64,000 bases of DNA. Origin: Cytobacillus oceanisediminis 2691. GTDB taxonomy: Bacteria > Bacillota > Bacilli > Bacillales > Cytobacillaceae. This document shows, in pieces, positions 23,352 through 32,038 of this stretch; position 1 is the stretch's first letter, and every line of letters begins with the position of its first letter. The position numbers and the translations under genes are program-made. The DNA lies in NCBI RefSeq assembly GCF_007678455.1, contig NZ_VEEP01000003.1, positions 325,569-389,568 on the forward strand, written 5' to 3'. Below the pieces are notes generated by a model that saw nothing but the letters and a program-made list of their open reading frames with translations, searched no databases and had not been told where the DNA came from.

Positions 23352-24770
23352 TTGAAACGACATTCGCTCTTTTTTTTACTAATCATTTCGCTTTTTCTTA
23401 CTGCGTGCAATAATGATGCACCTGATGAAGAGGTTGTGGCAGAAACTCCTCCGAAAGAGGAGGTTAAAAAGGAAGCTGCAAAGCAGGACCTGCCAGGAAA
23501 GCTAAAGGATATCAGTCTGGAAGTTTCAGAGGAAAACCTGAAGGAATTAAAGCCTGGTACAATGATGGATGACCATACATATGAAAAGGATATCGAGGAT
23601 ATCGGATTCAACACTCCAGAGCTGGAGCCTGAACTTAAAAACAAGCTTCCGGAAGAGCTCGATCGATTAGCTCAGGGAACAGATGACCTGGAAACCATAA
23701 AAAAAGGCCTTATTTCGTTACTTGCGAGTCCTCACTATAAGCAGGTAATCGAAAAAGCTAATGCGTATGAGCCTTATTTTGAAGAGCCTTATTTACCAGA
23801 TCCTGATAAGACGGAAAGCACAGAGAAAACTATAGGTGCAGAGAAAGCCATAATCCTGCTTGATGCAAGCTCCAGCATGATGCAGCAGTCCGGAGGCAGA
23901 GTGAAGATGGATATCGCCAAGGATGCCGTTAAAAGCTTTGCCAAAACCATCGGCCAGTCTGCAGAAGTCTCCCTTGTTGTCTATGGTCACCAGGGATCGG
24001 ATTCAGATTCTGATAAAGAATTATCCTGTTCTGGAATCGAAGAGGTTTTTCCAATGGGGAAATACTCGAAGGAAAACTTCAATGGAGCCGTCGACTCATT
24101 TGAAAGCAAAGGCTGGACTCCGCTCGCAGCAGCCATCGAAAAAGCTGCCGAGATGACCACTAGCGATGAAGGGTATGTAACCATCTATATCGTCAGCGAT
24201 GGTGCGGAAACATGCGATGGAGACCCAATCCAAGCAAGTAAGGAACTTGTGGTGAATAACGCAAATCATTCAGTTAACATCATTGGATTCGATGTAGACA
24301 GCAAAGCTGAAGACCAACTCAAAGCTGTTGCTGAAGCCGGAAACGGTAAATATTTCAAAGCAGAAGATCCTGAAGAATTAAAAAACACAATCCAGTACGA
24401 ATGGCTGCCTTCCACGCTCGACCTCGCCTTCGCCTTTACGATGGCGCCTGACGGCTGGGATATGGTCGAGGAATACAAAGTTGCAGAAAAATATCCGCTA
24501 GAATTATGGACCATTGGAAGAAAAGAAGCCCACCGAATCATCGATGCAGCAGCCATCATGGCCGAAAATGACTGGATCACCGATGAACAGTATTCTGAAC
24601 TCCGGGATTGGGGATTTGAACGAAGCGAAGCCATGAAGGAACTTCATTACTCCATGTCCAAAGCCAATCGAGAAAAAGCAGATGCAAAAAGCAAAGAAAT
24701 CAGGCAAAGAGTCGACGAATGGGTGGCAAAAATGAAAGAACTCAAGAAAGAGCGCGGCGATACCTGGTAA
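23352..24770 (+). CDS. Lipoprotein with a von Willebrand factor A domain
   Basis: Begins at TTG 23352 behind AAAAGGAGG. The 472-residue product has a lipoprotein signal ending Phe-Leu-Thr-Ala-Cys (Cys19), an acidic linker, and a helical spacer. A vWA domain spans about 165-345 with a complete MIDAS: Asp171-Ala-Ser-Ser-Ser, Thr in Gly-Trp-Thr-Pro-Leu, and Asp in Val-Ser-Asp-Gly-Ala-Glu-Thr. A charged helical C-terminus (about 380-472) follows. It is an extracellular, membrane-tethered metal-dependent binding protein, in the style of B. subtilis YwmC/YwmD. The ligand is unknown. Confidence 0.88.
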   Translation: MKRHSLFFLLIISLFLTACNNDAPDEEVVAETPPKEEVKKEAAKQDLPGKLKDISLEVSEENLKELKPGTMMDDHTYEKDIEDIGFNTPELEPELKNKLPEELDRLAQGTDDLETIKKGLISLLASPHYKQVIEKANAYEPYFEEPYLPDPDKTESTEKTIGAEKAIILLDASSSMMQQSGGRVKMDIAKDAVKSFAKTIGQSAEVSLVVYGHQGSDSDSDKELSCSGIEEVFPMGKYSKENFNGAVDSFESKGWTPLAAAIEKAAEMTTSDEGYVTIYIVSDGAETCDGDPIQASKELVVNNANHSVNIIGFDVDSKAEDQLKAVAEAGNGKYFKAEDPEELKNTIQYEWLPSTLDLAFAFTMAPDGWDMVEEYKVAEKYPLELWTIGRKEAHRIIDAAAIMAENDWITDEQYSELRDWGFERSEAMKELHYSMSKANREKADAKSKEIRQRVDEWVAKMKELKKERGDTW

Positions 24771-24808
24771 CCAACAAGCTGGAATATACCCTTTTCCGAC
24801 TTAACTAC

Positions 24809-24839
24809 AAGTGGCCCTCAATTTGAGGGCCACTTTTCT
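24809..24839 (+). terminator. Terminator of the vWA lipoprotein gene
   Basis: AAGTGGCCCTCAA and its complement form a long stem with almost no loop, followed by TTCTTG. Confidence 0.75.
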
Positions 24840-24949
24840 TGTTCACAGAATAGCCTTCTTTTGTTCATCTGTTTCTCATTTTCATGTCTGCTTCCCGCCT
24901 TTTGACTGGCTTATAATTTACCTGTAATCTCATCAAGGAGCTGGTGGAA

Positions 24950-25051
24950 ATGCGAGAGAAAATGATGGATCTACTATTAGGCTTCACCCTTTTTTGCATA
25001 GAGTGGACAATCCTCTTTTTGCTCACCTCGAAGGAAAAAGCAGAATACTAA
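24950..25051 (+). CDS. 33-residue membrane peptide
   Basis: ATG 24950 lies nine bases after AAGGAG and opens 33 codons. The peptide has a short polar start (MREKMMD), one hydrophobic helix (Leu-Leu-Leu-Gly-Phe-Thr-Leu-Phe-Cys-Ile-Glu-Trp-Thr-Ile-Leu-Phe-Leu-Leu) and a charged tail. It is followed by its own intrinsic terminator (25070-25090), which supports a real short transcript. No family is recognised. Confidence 0.5.
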   Translation: MREKMMDLLLGFTLFCIEWTILFLLTSKEKAEY

Positions 25052-25069
25052 ATATAAATAAACGAAAAC

Positions 25070-25090
25070 TCTTGCAGGGCAAGATTTTTT
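25070..25090 (+). terminator. Terminator of the 33-residue peptide gene
   Basis: TCTTGC-AGG-GCAAGA followed by TTTTTT. Confidence 0.75.
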
Positions 25091-25166
25091 AATTTACTGA
25101 TCTTTTACTGGTTCAAATTTATCTGAGCTGTTATAGAACCCGGCAACTGCCCTTTCGCTAGTAATT

Positions 25167-25253
25167 CTATTTCTTGTCATTCCAAAATTTTGCTCCATAC
25201 CCAACGGCGAGCACGCTAAAAATACTGCCAATCAATATGATGATGGCTGACAT
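25167..25253 (-). CDS. 28-residue membrane peptide downstream of the pentapeptide gene
   Basis: ATG 25253 stands behind a perfect GGAGGTAAT and begins 4 bases after the pentapeptide-repeat stop codon. The peptide is one membrane helix (Ala-Ile-Ile-Ile-Leu-Ile-Gly-Ser-Ile-Phe-Ser-Val-Leu-Ala-Val-Gly-Tyr-Gly) and a charged tail Phe-Trp-Asn-Asp-Lys-Lys. The strong ribosome site and tight coupling support translation. No family is recognised. Confidence 0.55.
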   Translation of the reverse strand: MSAIIILIGSIFSVLAVGYGAKFWNDKK

Positions 25254-25257
25254 CCGA

Positions 25258-26070
25258 TTACCTCCAATGATTTGGTCTTTTTAAAGACGAAGGCAGCCTG
25301 GTCCGATCATTTCCATTTGCCGAGTTAATTTGTGCCTGAGTAAGGAAAAAACTGCCTTCCAGATTGGCCCCGCTTAAATCTGCATCCCTCATGTCTGCAC
25401 CGATAAAATCACACACCCTTAGGTCCGCTTCTTGGAGATCGGCAGCAATCAGCAAAGCCCCTCGAAAATCAGAGCCTTTGAGGTCAGATCGCTTCAGCTT
25501 TGCTCCCAACAGATTCTTGCGTTTTATTTTTTTGCCGTTTTTCACTTTACTTCGGACCAATTCACTTGTACGTAACAGCAGTTCGTTGACAACTGCTCGA
25601 TAAACGGGGATTTCCAAAGCGAGGATTTCAACTGCATCCAAGTTCGTGATCTGCTCTATTTTGTCATAAATATCCTTAAGCTTAATTCGAAGTGATTTTG
25701 CCTCTTTCAATGCCTGTGCTTCATTCAGGTAACAAAGCATTTCATGTAGCTGTTGCATGATTGGAAAAACATCATACATTTCCGTCGCTTTCTCTGGCTG
25801 TTTTCGCCAATCAAGTCCTTTATAGGTTACCTGGGAAACTTTCTGGCCAGCCCCAAAGCATTCGTATACGGTACATCCTTTGTAACCTTTATCCCTAAGT
25901 TTTTCATGAATTCCACAGCGGAAATCCGCCTGCAAATTCCTGCAAGGAGACCCGCTTTCTTTATCAACAGGAAAATCCGCGGATTTCGCATATGGCAGAG
26001 CCACACAGCATAACCCAAAGCAGCTTTCACAATCAGCTCTAAGATTATTTTTAATCAATTGGCTAGTCAT
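25258..26070 (-). CDS. Pentapeptide-repeat protein with an N-terminal cysteine cluster
   Basis: About 270 residues. Three in-frame ATG codons (26088, 26079, 26070) are possible; I use 26070, behind GGAGA. The N-terminus has Cys-Glu-Ser-Cys-Phe-Gly-Leu-Cys-Cys and further cysteines (Pro-Cys-Arg; Arg-Cys-Gly-Ile-His; Gly-Cys-Thr-Val-Tyr-Glu-Cys), looking like a metal or Fe-S site. A helical middle follows. The C-terminus has about nine pentapeptide repeats of the Ala-Asp/Asn-Leu-X-X type (for example Ala-Asp-Leu-Gln-Glu), forming a right-handed beta-helix. Function unknown; some pentapeptide proteins mimic DNA and shield gyrase. It probably shares a transcript with the 28-residue peptide. Confidence 0.85.
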   Translation of the reverse strand: MTSQLIKNNLRADCESCFGLCCVALPYAKSADFPVDKESGSPCRNLQADFRCGIHEKLRDKGYKGCTVYECFGAGQKVSQVTYKGLDWRKQPEKATEMYDVFPIMQQLHEMLCYLNEAQALKEAKSLRIKLKDIYDKIEQITNLDAVEILALEIPVYRAVVNELLLRTSELVRSKVKNGKKIKRKNLLGAKLKRSDLKGSDFRGALLIAADLQEADLRVCDFIGADMRDADLSGANLEGSFFLTQAQINSANGNDRTRLPSSLKRPNHWR

Positions 26071-26140
26071 TTCTCTCATTGTCTCCATTACCAGAAGTTG
26101 TTAAATTTAGATTAACATAAATTCATCATCCCTTAAATAA

Positions 26141-26165
26141 AAAAAGAGCAGGGATTTTCCCTGCT
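26141..26165 (-). terminator. Terminator of the ATP-grasp gene
   Basis: AGCAGGGA-loop-TCCCTGCT followed on the minus strand by CTTTTTTTA. Confidence 0.9.
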
Positions 26166-26172
26166 TAGAGGT

Positions 26173-27132
26173 TTAACGGGTCTTTGCGACTGCTCCATAT
26201 TCCGCAACCAGTTGTGATTCTAGAAACTTTGCAAGCTCTAACATTCCGTATTTACCTGCTCTTGCTTCTGCGTCTGAATTGTAATTCGTATTTGTATTAA
26301 TATCGTAAGTAAAAATTTCACCAGTCTCATTTCTGATAAATTCAATTCCGGCTACTTGAATATTATTTGATTCTAATACTCTCTTATATTTTTCAATAAC
26401 GCGATCTTTAAAGCCTTCAATCACTTGGAATTTCGGCTTTTCCTCTACTTCTTCCCCTACAGGGCAGAACAGGTCGCCGATCTGGCAGGCATCTGCCGGG
26501 CATAATTCAAATCCTTCTGATGTATCAACTTTTACTGCGTAAACAAATTCTCCGCCGACAAACTCACAGCGAGTGATATAACTTTCAGGAGACTGGATAT
26601 ATTCCTGAATCAGTGTTATTCCATCAACAGGTTCCTTAAACGACGGGCCCTCCACATATGCCTTAAGTGCTTCAATAGATTGAAACAACTGCACGCCAAG
26701 CCCTTTTCCAGCTCGATTGTGCTTCGTGATAAAGGCTCTTCCCTCAAATGGTTTTGCCGCTTCCAGCAGCTGCTGCTTTCCAACGGTGGCGATAGTACGC
26801 GGAGTCGTTACCCCATGCTTGTTCAGCTCAAGGTATTGCTTCACTTTGCTGACTTCCAGTTCAAGTGCCCTTGATCCGTTGTACACCTTCCGGCCATGTG
26901 CCTCCAGCCAGGCTAAAACCTGAGCGGAATATTCAGGTGCGAACCGATGTCCTCTTGTATGGGAAGAAGCACTCATTCTGCTGTAAAAGATCCCCTCTGG
27001 AGGCTCCTTTGACAAATCAAGCAGCCCTTCATCCAGATGCCACTCTTCAAAAGGTATTCCCAGCTCCTCCAGGCGTTTTGTTAAATGGACAGTCCATTCA
27101 CTGTTTTCATGGATGATATAAACTTCGCTCAT
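26173..27132 (-). CDS. RimK-like ATP-grasp ligase in a SAM-riboswitch operon
   Basis: Starts at ATG 27132, nine bases after AAGGAG; the ATG at 27141 abuts that site. About 319 residues. The pre-ATP-grasp half includes Val-Ser-Lys-Val-Lys-Gln-Tyr-Leu. The ATP-grasp part has Phe-Ile-Thr-Lys-His-Asn-Arg-Ala-Gly-Lys-Gly-Leu-Gly, Ile-Gln-Glu-Tyr-Ile, and the metal motif Tyr-Asp-Ile-Asn-Thr-Asn-Thr-Asn near the C-terminus. ATP-grasp enzymes make amide bonds through an acyl-phosphate. Its place 30 bases after a SAM-riboswitch-controlled flavin monooxygenase points to sulfur metabolism, perhaps adding an amino acid to a sulfur compound; that is inference. Confidence 0.82.
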   Translation of the reverse strand: MSEVYIIHENSEWTVHLTKRLEELGIPFEEWHLDEGLLDLSKEPPEGIFYSRMSASSHTRGHRFAPEYSAQVLAWLEAHGRKVYNGSRALELEVSKVKQYLELNKHGVTTPRTIATVGKQQLLEAAKPFEGRAFITKHNRAGKGLGVQLFQSIEALKAYVEGPSFKEPVDGITLIQEYIQSPESYITRCEFVGGEFVYAVKVDTSEGFELCPADACQIGDLFCPVGEEVEEKPKFQVIEGFKDRVIEKYKRVLESNNIQVAGIEFIRNETGEIFTYDINTNTNYNSDAEARAGKYGMLELAKFLESQLVAEYGAVAKTR

Positions 27133-27162
27133 GATCTTCATCTCCTTAAGTTTATTTATCTA

Positions 27163-28212
27163 TCAAACTGTCAGCTGCTTTCTTTTTACCTCCACAAGCG
27201 GCATGACCTGTTTCGCGAATCTCTCCATCTCTTCCAGTTGTGGCGAGAATTGCAGCAGGAGCAATCCCAAACCTGCTTCTTCATACTGTAAAATCCGGTC
27301 GGCAATTTGGTCAGGTGTACCTACCAAATTAGGGCGCAATCCTCGGTTTGACACCGAATAATCCTGAAGCTGGATTTGCTGCTCCAGCTGTGATTTGCTG
27401 GTGAAGTCCTTGAACCCGGCATAGGCACTGGATTCTTTTACAGAAGTAATTCGTTCCAACTCCGCGAATGCTTCAGCCTCGGTGTCCCGGCAAATAACGT
27501 AAGCGGCCATGCCGAACTCTGACAGTTCAGGATTTGATGTAGCGGCCCTTAGATTTTTCATCTCTGCAATTTTCTGTTCAATCTCTTCAACCGTTCCGCC
27601 ATGCATGACATATGCATCGCATTTCTCGACAATGGTTTGCTTTCCCTTCAGACTTTCTCCGCCGGCATATAAGATCGGATTTGGACGCTGAACTGGTTTA
27701 GGAAACAGCTTCGTATCCTTTAGTTGATAGTACTTGCCTTCATATGAAAAGTTCTGTTCACTCCAAAGCCCTTTCAGTACATCAATGAATTCGTGCGTCC
27801 GGTCATACCGCTCATCATGCTCGGTAAAAATACCGCCGTACTGGCGTGCTTCTTCCTCCCACCACGCTGAAACGACATTCAGAGTAAAGCGGCCATTGCT
27901 GATCTGGTCAATGTTCGCTGCCATTTTTGCCGTAACTGCCGGGTTATGGAATCCCGGCCTCACCGCCGACATGATTTCGATTTTTTCGGTTACTGATGCC
28001 AGAGCAGCAGCGGTTGTCCACGCTTCAAGTGAGTCATGCTCAGGACCTTTTATATCATTCAAATAAAGTTCGGCAATTAATGTAGTGGAATATCCCCATT
28101 TTTCTGCTGACTGGATCACTTTCTTTGCATAATCAAAAGTTGCTGGCATTTGTTCATTCTCAACATTTCTTAACCATCCGCCAAAAATCGGCAGCCAAAA
28201 TCCATACTTCAT
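27163..28212 (-). CDS. LLM-class flavin-dependent monooxygenase (sulfone/sulfonate type)
   Basis: Starts at ATG 28212 behind AGGAGAG. The 349-residue TIM-barrel product fits FMNH2-dependent two-component monooxygenases of the alkanesulfonate/dimethylsulfone group (SsuD/SfnG). Matching stretches are Phe-Trp-Leu-Pro-Ile-Phe-Gly-Gly-Trp-Leu at the start, Ala-Val-Arg-Pro-Gly-Phe-His-Asn-Pro, Asn-Val-Val-Ser-Ala-Trp-Trp, and Gly-Thr-Pro-Asp-Gln-Ile-Ala near the end. A SAM-I riboswitch directly upstream shows control by methionine status, so a role in releasing sulfur from organosulfur compounds is well supported. Which sulfonate or sulfone is used is not. Confidence 0.88.
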   Translation of the reverse strand: MKYGFWLPIFGGWLRNVENEQMPATFDYAKKVIQSAEKWGYSTTLIAELYLNDIKGPEHDSLEAWTTAAALASVTEKIEIMSAVRPGFHNPAVTAKMAANIDQISNGRFTLNVVSAWWEEEARQYGGIFTEHDERYDRTHEFIDVLKGLWSEQNFSYEGKYYQLKDTKLFPKPVQRPNPILYAGGESLKGKQTIVEKCDAYVMHGGTVEEIEQKIAEMKNLRAATSNPELSEFGMAAYVICRDTEAEAFAELERITSVKESSAYAGFKDFTSKSQLEQQIQLQDYSVSNRGLRPNLVGTPDQIADRILQYEEAGLGLLLLQFSPQLEEMERFAKQVMPLVEVKRKQLTV

Positions 28213-28310
28213 ACTTCTCTCTCCTCTGCCCAATCACAATCTCTACTTAACCAACCTGTTAAGTCGGTATTTAAACCAAAAACTTGGAGACCAATTAATA
28301 GCCCCCTAAA

Positions 28311-28460
28311 ACAAAAAGCTCCCTTCAAAAAGAAGAGAGCCATTTTATACTCCCTTCTCATCTTTCAGACAAATTGTCTGCAGGAATTGGCACAGTATTC
28401 ATTGAGAACCTGTTGCCGAGGTTTCGCAGGGCCTATCCCTCCACCTCTCTTGATAAGAAG
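28311..28460 (-). ncRNA. SAM-I (S-box) riboswitch with terminator
   Basis: On the minus strand the leader has CTTATCAAGAGAGGTGGAG, GGGATAGGCCCTGCGAAACC and TCGGCAACAG in canonical order and spacing. A GGCTCTCTTC/GAAGGGAGC hairpin with TTTTTGTTTT completes it as an expression platform (28311-28342). SAM binding stabilises the terminator and stops transcription of the monooxygenase/ATP-grasp operon when methionine is plentiful. Confidence 0.95.
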
Positions 28461-28492
28461 ACATTCTTATTAAGTTTTAATTCATTAAAGTG

Positions 28493-28521
28493 ATAATATT
28501 CTAAATTTGTTTAAATGTCAA
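28493..28521 (-). promoter_or_regulatory. Sigma-A promoter of the SAM-riboswitch operon
   Basis: Minus strand: -35 TTGACA (28516-28521), 17-bp spacer, -10 TATTAT (28493-28498). It lies about 30 bp before the aptamer and immediately after the aminotransferase stop codon, with no terminator between. Confidence 0.8.
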
Positions 28522-28541
28522 TTCGTTTCTCGAAATAAGTT

Positions 28542-29723
28542 TTAACTTCCTACCGGAAACCCCAGCAAAAACTTATTCACACGCTGTGCAGCTTCTTCCA
28601 GTCTTTCGGGAGGCTGTACCATGGCAATTCTGACATAGCCTTCCCCCTCCTGCCCAAAGGCGTCACCCGGAACCACAACAATCCCTTCCTCTTCAATCAA
28701 CTTGAAGGCAAACTCGCGAGACTTCCATCCATCAGGGATTTTAGCCCAGACAAACATCGTTGCCGGAGAATTGGCTACCTGCCATCCGCTGTTCCTGAAA
28801 CCGGATACTAAAGCATCCCGTCGTGCCTCATACAGTTTTAGCTGATCGCCAAGAAACGAATAGTCAGAGGTCAAAGCAGCGATTGCTGCCTTTTGGATAG
28901 GATAGAATACTCCATAATCAATATGTGACTTGAAGGATGCCAGAAGATTGATGACCTGCGAATTGCCTGCGACGTATCCAATACGGCAGCCAGCCATATT
29001 GAAGGTCTTTGAAAGCGAATTGAACTCAATGCCAACTTCCTTAGCCCCTGGTACCGAAAGGAAACTAATCTGAGGATTTCCGTCATAAATCAATTCAGAA
29101 TATGCAAAATCATGGACAACTAGAATATTATGTACCCCTGCAAATTCAACTACCTCTTCAAAGAAGACTCTGTCAGCAAGTGCAGTGACAGGATTTCCCG
29201 GATAGCTCAATATCATCATTTTTGTTTTCTGTAATACTTCCTCTGGAATCTCATTTAACTGAGGAAGGAATTTATTTTCCTCCAACAGCGGCATAGGATA
29301 AATTTCCCCTCCAGCAATCGTAACGCTAGCTTCGTAGATTGGATACCCTGGATCTGGGACCAGTACATAATCACCCGGGTCAACTATGGCAGTCGCCAAA
29401 TGCGCAAGTCCATCCTGTGAACCCATCAACTGCAATACTTCTGTTTTTTCATCAAGCTCGACAGAATACCGCTGGCTGTAAAAATATTTTACTGCTTCAT
29501 TAAACTCGGCGATGCCCTTTAATGTGTATCCATATTTACCGGGATCCATTGAATATTTCGCCAGTGTTTCCATCACAAATGCCGGCGGCTGGAAATCCGG
29601 GCTGCCAATGCTTAAGTCAATGACATCCTTGCCATTCAACAATGCCATCTGCTTCCTGTCTACTACTTCCTGAAAAATGCTCGAAGTCATTTTTCTGATC
29701 TTTTCTGATCCGTAAATATTCAT
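28542..29723 (-). CDS. Class I/II PLP-dependent aminotransferase (LL-DAP aminotransferase-like)
   Basis: Starts at ATG 29723 behind AAGGGG. The 393-residue fold-type I product has the PLP lysine in Phe-Asn-Ser-Leu-Ser-Lys-Thr-Phe-Asn-Met-Ala-Gly. It has Tyr-Pro-Gly-Asn-Pro-Val, the asparagine/proline cofactor motif, the aspartate in His-Asp-Phe-Ala-Tyr-Ser, and the substrate arginine in Tyr-Val-Arg-Ile-Ala. It is closest to the LL-diaminopimelate/aspartate aminotransferase-like group common in bacilli; the exact amino donor is open. No terminator is seen after it, so its transcript may run into the SAM-riboswitch leader. Confidence 0.88.
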   Translation of the reverse strand: MNIYGSEKIRKMTSSIFQEVVDRKQMALLNGKDVIDLSIGSPDFQPPAFVMETLAKYSMDPGKYGYTLKGIAEFNEAVKYFYSQRYSVELDEKTEVLQLMGSQDGLAHLATAIVDPGDYVLVPDPGYPIYEASVTIAGGEIYPMPLLEENKFLPQLNEIPEEVLQKTKMMILSYPGNPVTALADRVFFEEVVEFAGVHNILVVHDFAYSELIYDGNPQISFLSVPGAKEVGIEFNSLSKTFNMAGCRIGYVAGNSQVINLLASFKSHIDYGVFYPIQKAAIAALTSDYSFLGDQLKLYEARRDALVSGFRNSGWQVANSPATMFVWAKIPDGWKSREFAFKLIEEEGIVVVPGDAFGQEGEGYVRIAMVQPPERLEEAAQRVNKFLLGFPVGS

Positions 29724-29841
29724 GGACATTCCCCTTTACTGTTCAATGATTCATGTTGTTCTCATGGAAGTTGATTCCCCTGAATTTTTTAAATATAAAA
29801 TCGATTATAGCAGTTTCACTTTATCAGTTCTATAAAAAAAT

Positions 29842-29867
29842 AAAAAATGAGCTGCTTTGCAGCTCAT
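29842..29867 (-). terminator. Terminator of the YjiH transporter gene
   Basis: ATGAGCTGC-TTT-GCAGCTCAT, followed on the minus strand by TTTTTTATTTTTTT. Confidence 0.9.
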
Positions 29868-29882
29868 AGAATAAGTTCCTTA

Positions 29883-31217
29883 TTAGAATAAAAGGTGTGC
29901 GATCGGCGCTACAATGATAAGTGTAAGGATTGTTCTCTGAATCCAAATGACCACCAATTTTCTCAGGCTGATTGGAATTTCTGTAGACATTATGCTTGGA
30001 ATCAGTGCTGAGAAAAAGACTATGGCTGAAACTGAAACTACGCCGATGACAAACTTTGTTACCATTGGCGCCTCTGTTACAAGCATGGCAGGCAGGAACA
30101 TTTCGGCGATTTCAATAGCAGATGCCTTGGCTGCCAGCATGGGTTCAGGAATCTGGAGTATCAATGTGAATGGGTAGAAAATATAGCCAATCAAATCGAA
30201 TACAGGAGTAAACTCTGCTAAAACAAGACCCAACAGACCTACAGATAGAATGGACGGCAAAATCCCCATTGTCATGATCATTCCATCGCGCAAGTTATCC
30301 AGAATATTTTTCCCCAGGGAGGGTGCTTTGTTCGCTGCGAGCATAGCTTCTCCCCATGCTGTTTTGAGACGGTTCTCCGTCACTGGTTCCTCTGGAACAC
30401 CTTTTCCCTCATAGTATTCGTCACTCATCGTCCTTAATGGACGCAACCTGACTGTGATGGCGGTTACAATAAATGTAACGAAAAGTGTCGTCCAGAAATA
30501 CGTATTCCATACTTCCATTAATCCCAGCGTTTTTGCGACTACAATCATGAACGTGGCAGATACGGTAGAAAAGCCGGTCGCAATAATGGTTGCTTCTTTG
30601 ATCGTATACTTGCCTTCCTTGAACACCCGGTTAGTAATGAGCAGTCCGATTGAATAGCTTCCAACAAAGGATGCAACTGCATCAATCGCAGCTCTTCCAG
30701 GAGTCTTCCAGACTGGCCGCATGATTGGCTGCAGAAGGACACCAAAAAATTCAAGCAGGCCATACCCGACAAGCAATGCCAAAAAAACGGAACCAATCGG
30801 AACCAGGACTCCAACCGGAATAACCAGCTTTTCATATAGGAAAGGTCCCATTCCAGGTTCAAATAGCCATGCTGGCCCAACATCTGTCAACATCATTAAT
30901 GCTACTATAACTCCAATTACTTTCAGAAACGAAAAAATCATAGTCGTCGAATTCTTATTCCAAGTTTTACTGTAAAAAGGATAGATGGCACCAAATAAAA
31001 TTACAATAAATGCGTAATACGGAACTGCAGCAGAAAAAGTGGTATTAATCCAGGTCACTAAGTGGTCAAGCGGGATTGACGATTTCCCGCCCACAGCAAT
31101 TGGAACAAAAAACATGAATATGCCAATCGCACTAAACAGAAAAAACTTAATCATACTCAAGTTTGATAACGGTAGTTCCGGCTGTTTGCCAGCCTTTACT
31201 TCAGGTGTATTCTGCAC
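29883..31217 (-). CDS. YjiH family (nucleoside-recognition/Gate domain) membrane protein
   Basis: A 444-residue protein with about eleven membrane helices. It contains the Gate-type motifs Val-Gly-Ser-Tyr-Ser-Ile-Gly and Phe-Ser-Thr-Val-Ser-Ala-Thr, and a late Thr-Glu-Ala-Pro-Met stretch typical of YjiH. Gate-domain proteins are presumed transporters of nucleosides or other small solutes; none is proven for YjiH. AGGAGG precedes the ATG. It is a single-gene unit. Confidence 0.85.
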   Translation of the reverse strand: MQNTPEVKAGKQPELPLSNLSMIKFFLFSAIGIFMFFVPIAVGGKSSIPLDHLVTWINTTFSAAVPYYAFIVILFGAIYPFYSKTWNKNSTTMIFSFLKVIGVIVALMMLTDVGPAWLFEPGMGPFLYEKLVIPVGVLVPIGSVFLALLVGYGLLEFFGVLLQPIMRPVWKTPGRAAIDAVASFVGSYSIGLLITNRVFKEGKYTIKEATIIATGFSTVSATFMIVVAKTLGLMEVWNTYFWTTLFVTFIVTAITVRLRPLRTMSDEYYEGKGVPEEPVTENRLKTAWGEAMLAANKAPSLGKNILDNLRDGMIMTMGILPSILSVGLLGLVLAEFTPVFDLIGYIFYPFTLILQIPEPMLAAKASAIEIAEMFLPAMLVTEAPMVTKFVIGVVSVSAIVFFSALIPSIMSTEIPISLRKLVVIWIQRTILTLIIVAPIAHLLF

Positions 31218-31404
31218 ATGACTTCCTCCTTTATTTGATTATTCAGATTATTTGTAAGAGAGGAGCTTGATTTTGCTCTTCTAGTTACCTAAGGAAAAGT
31301 GTCCTTTTTAATATTTATTCAAGCTTGAATGAAATTATAGTGTAAGGTCTCTATTTTTTGTTTTAATTTCAGTCGACAATCTCTTATTTTCATTGTGTTC
31401 GCAC

Positions 31405-31427
31405 AAAAAAGGACTGCCAGAGCAGCC
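31405..31427 (-). terminator. Terminator of the sigma factor-clpP operon
   Basis: Minus strand GGCTGC-TCTG-GCAGTC (one G-U pair) then CTTTTTTG, ten bases after the clpP stop. Confidence 0.8.
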
Positions 31428-31436
31428 ATTAGATCA

Positions 31437-32018
31437 CTATGTCCGTGTAATAATCTTATCAATAATCCCGTACTCCAAAGCTTCCTGTGCGCTCATGAAA
31501 TAGTCGCGGTCAGTGTCCTTTTCGATTTTTTCCATTGGCTGACCAGTACGTTCAGATATGAGTTCATTCAAATGGTCACGAAGTTTGAGGATTCTTTTAG
31601 CGGAAATTTCAATCTCCGTTGCCTGGCCTCTTGCCCCGCCTAGCGGCTGATGAATCATAATTTCGCTATTTGGCAGTGCAAATCTTTTTCCTTTTGTGCC
31701 GGCAAGCAAAAGCATTGCGCCAAACGATGCTGCCATCCCGATACAGATGGTGCTGATATCTGGTTTGATATACTCCATCGTATCAAAAATCGCGAACCCT
31801 GCAGTTGTAGAGCCACCAGGACTGTTGATGTAGATTGAAATATCTTTGTCCGGATTATCCGCTTCAAGAAATAATAGCTGTGCTATGACACTGTTGGCCA
31901 CATGGTCGTTGATTTCATCACCAATCATGATGATGCGGTCTTTTAACAATCGGGAATAAATATCGTATGAACGTTCGCCACGATTAGATTGCTCTATGAC
32001 ATAAGGAATTGTACTCAT
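31437..32018 (-). CDS. ATP-dependent Clp protease proteolytic subunit ClpP (probably a paralogue)
   Basis: A 193-residue protein from ATG 32018 behind GGGAGG. The catalytic triad is intact at standard positions: Ser98 (Gly-Met-Ala-Ala-Ser-Phe-Gly), His123 (Glu-Ile-Met-Ile-His-Gln-Pro), Asp172 (Asp-Arg-Asp-Tyr-Phe). ClpP forms the 14-mer degradation chamber used by Clp ATPases. The housekeeping clpP of bacilli normally stands alone, whereas this copy is 20 bases behind an ECF-type sigma factor gene in one operon. That suggests a second, specialised ClpP. A genome-wide check for another clpP would settle this. Confidence 0.93.
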   Translation of the reverse strand: MSTIPYVIEQSNRGERSYDIYSRLLKDRIIMIGDEINDHVANSVIAQLLFLEADNPDKDISIYINSPGGSTTAGFAIFDTMEYIKPDISTICIGMAASFGAMLLLAGTKGKRFALPNSEIMIHQPLGGARGQATEIEISAKRILKLRDHLNELISERTGQPMEKIEKDTDRDYFMSAQEALEYGIIDKIITRT

Positions 32019-32038
32019 TTTGTTCCTCCCTTTCCTGC

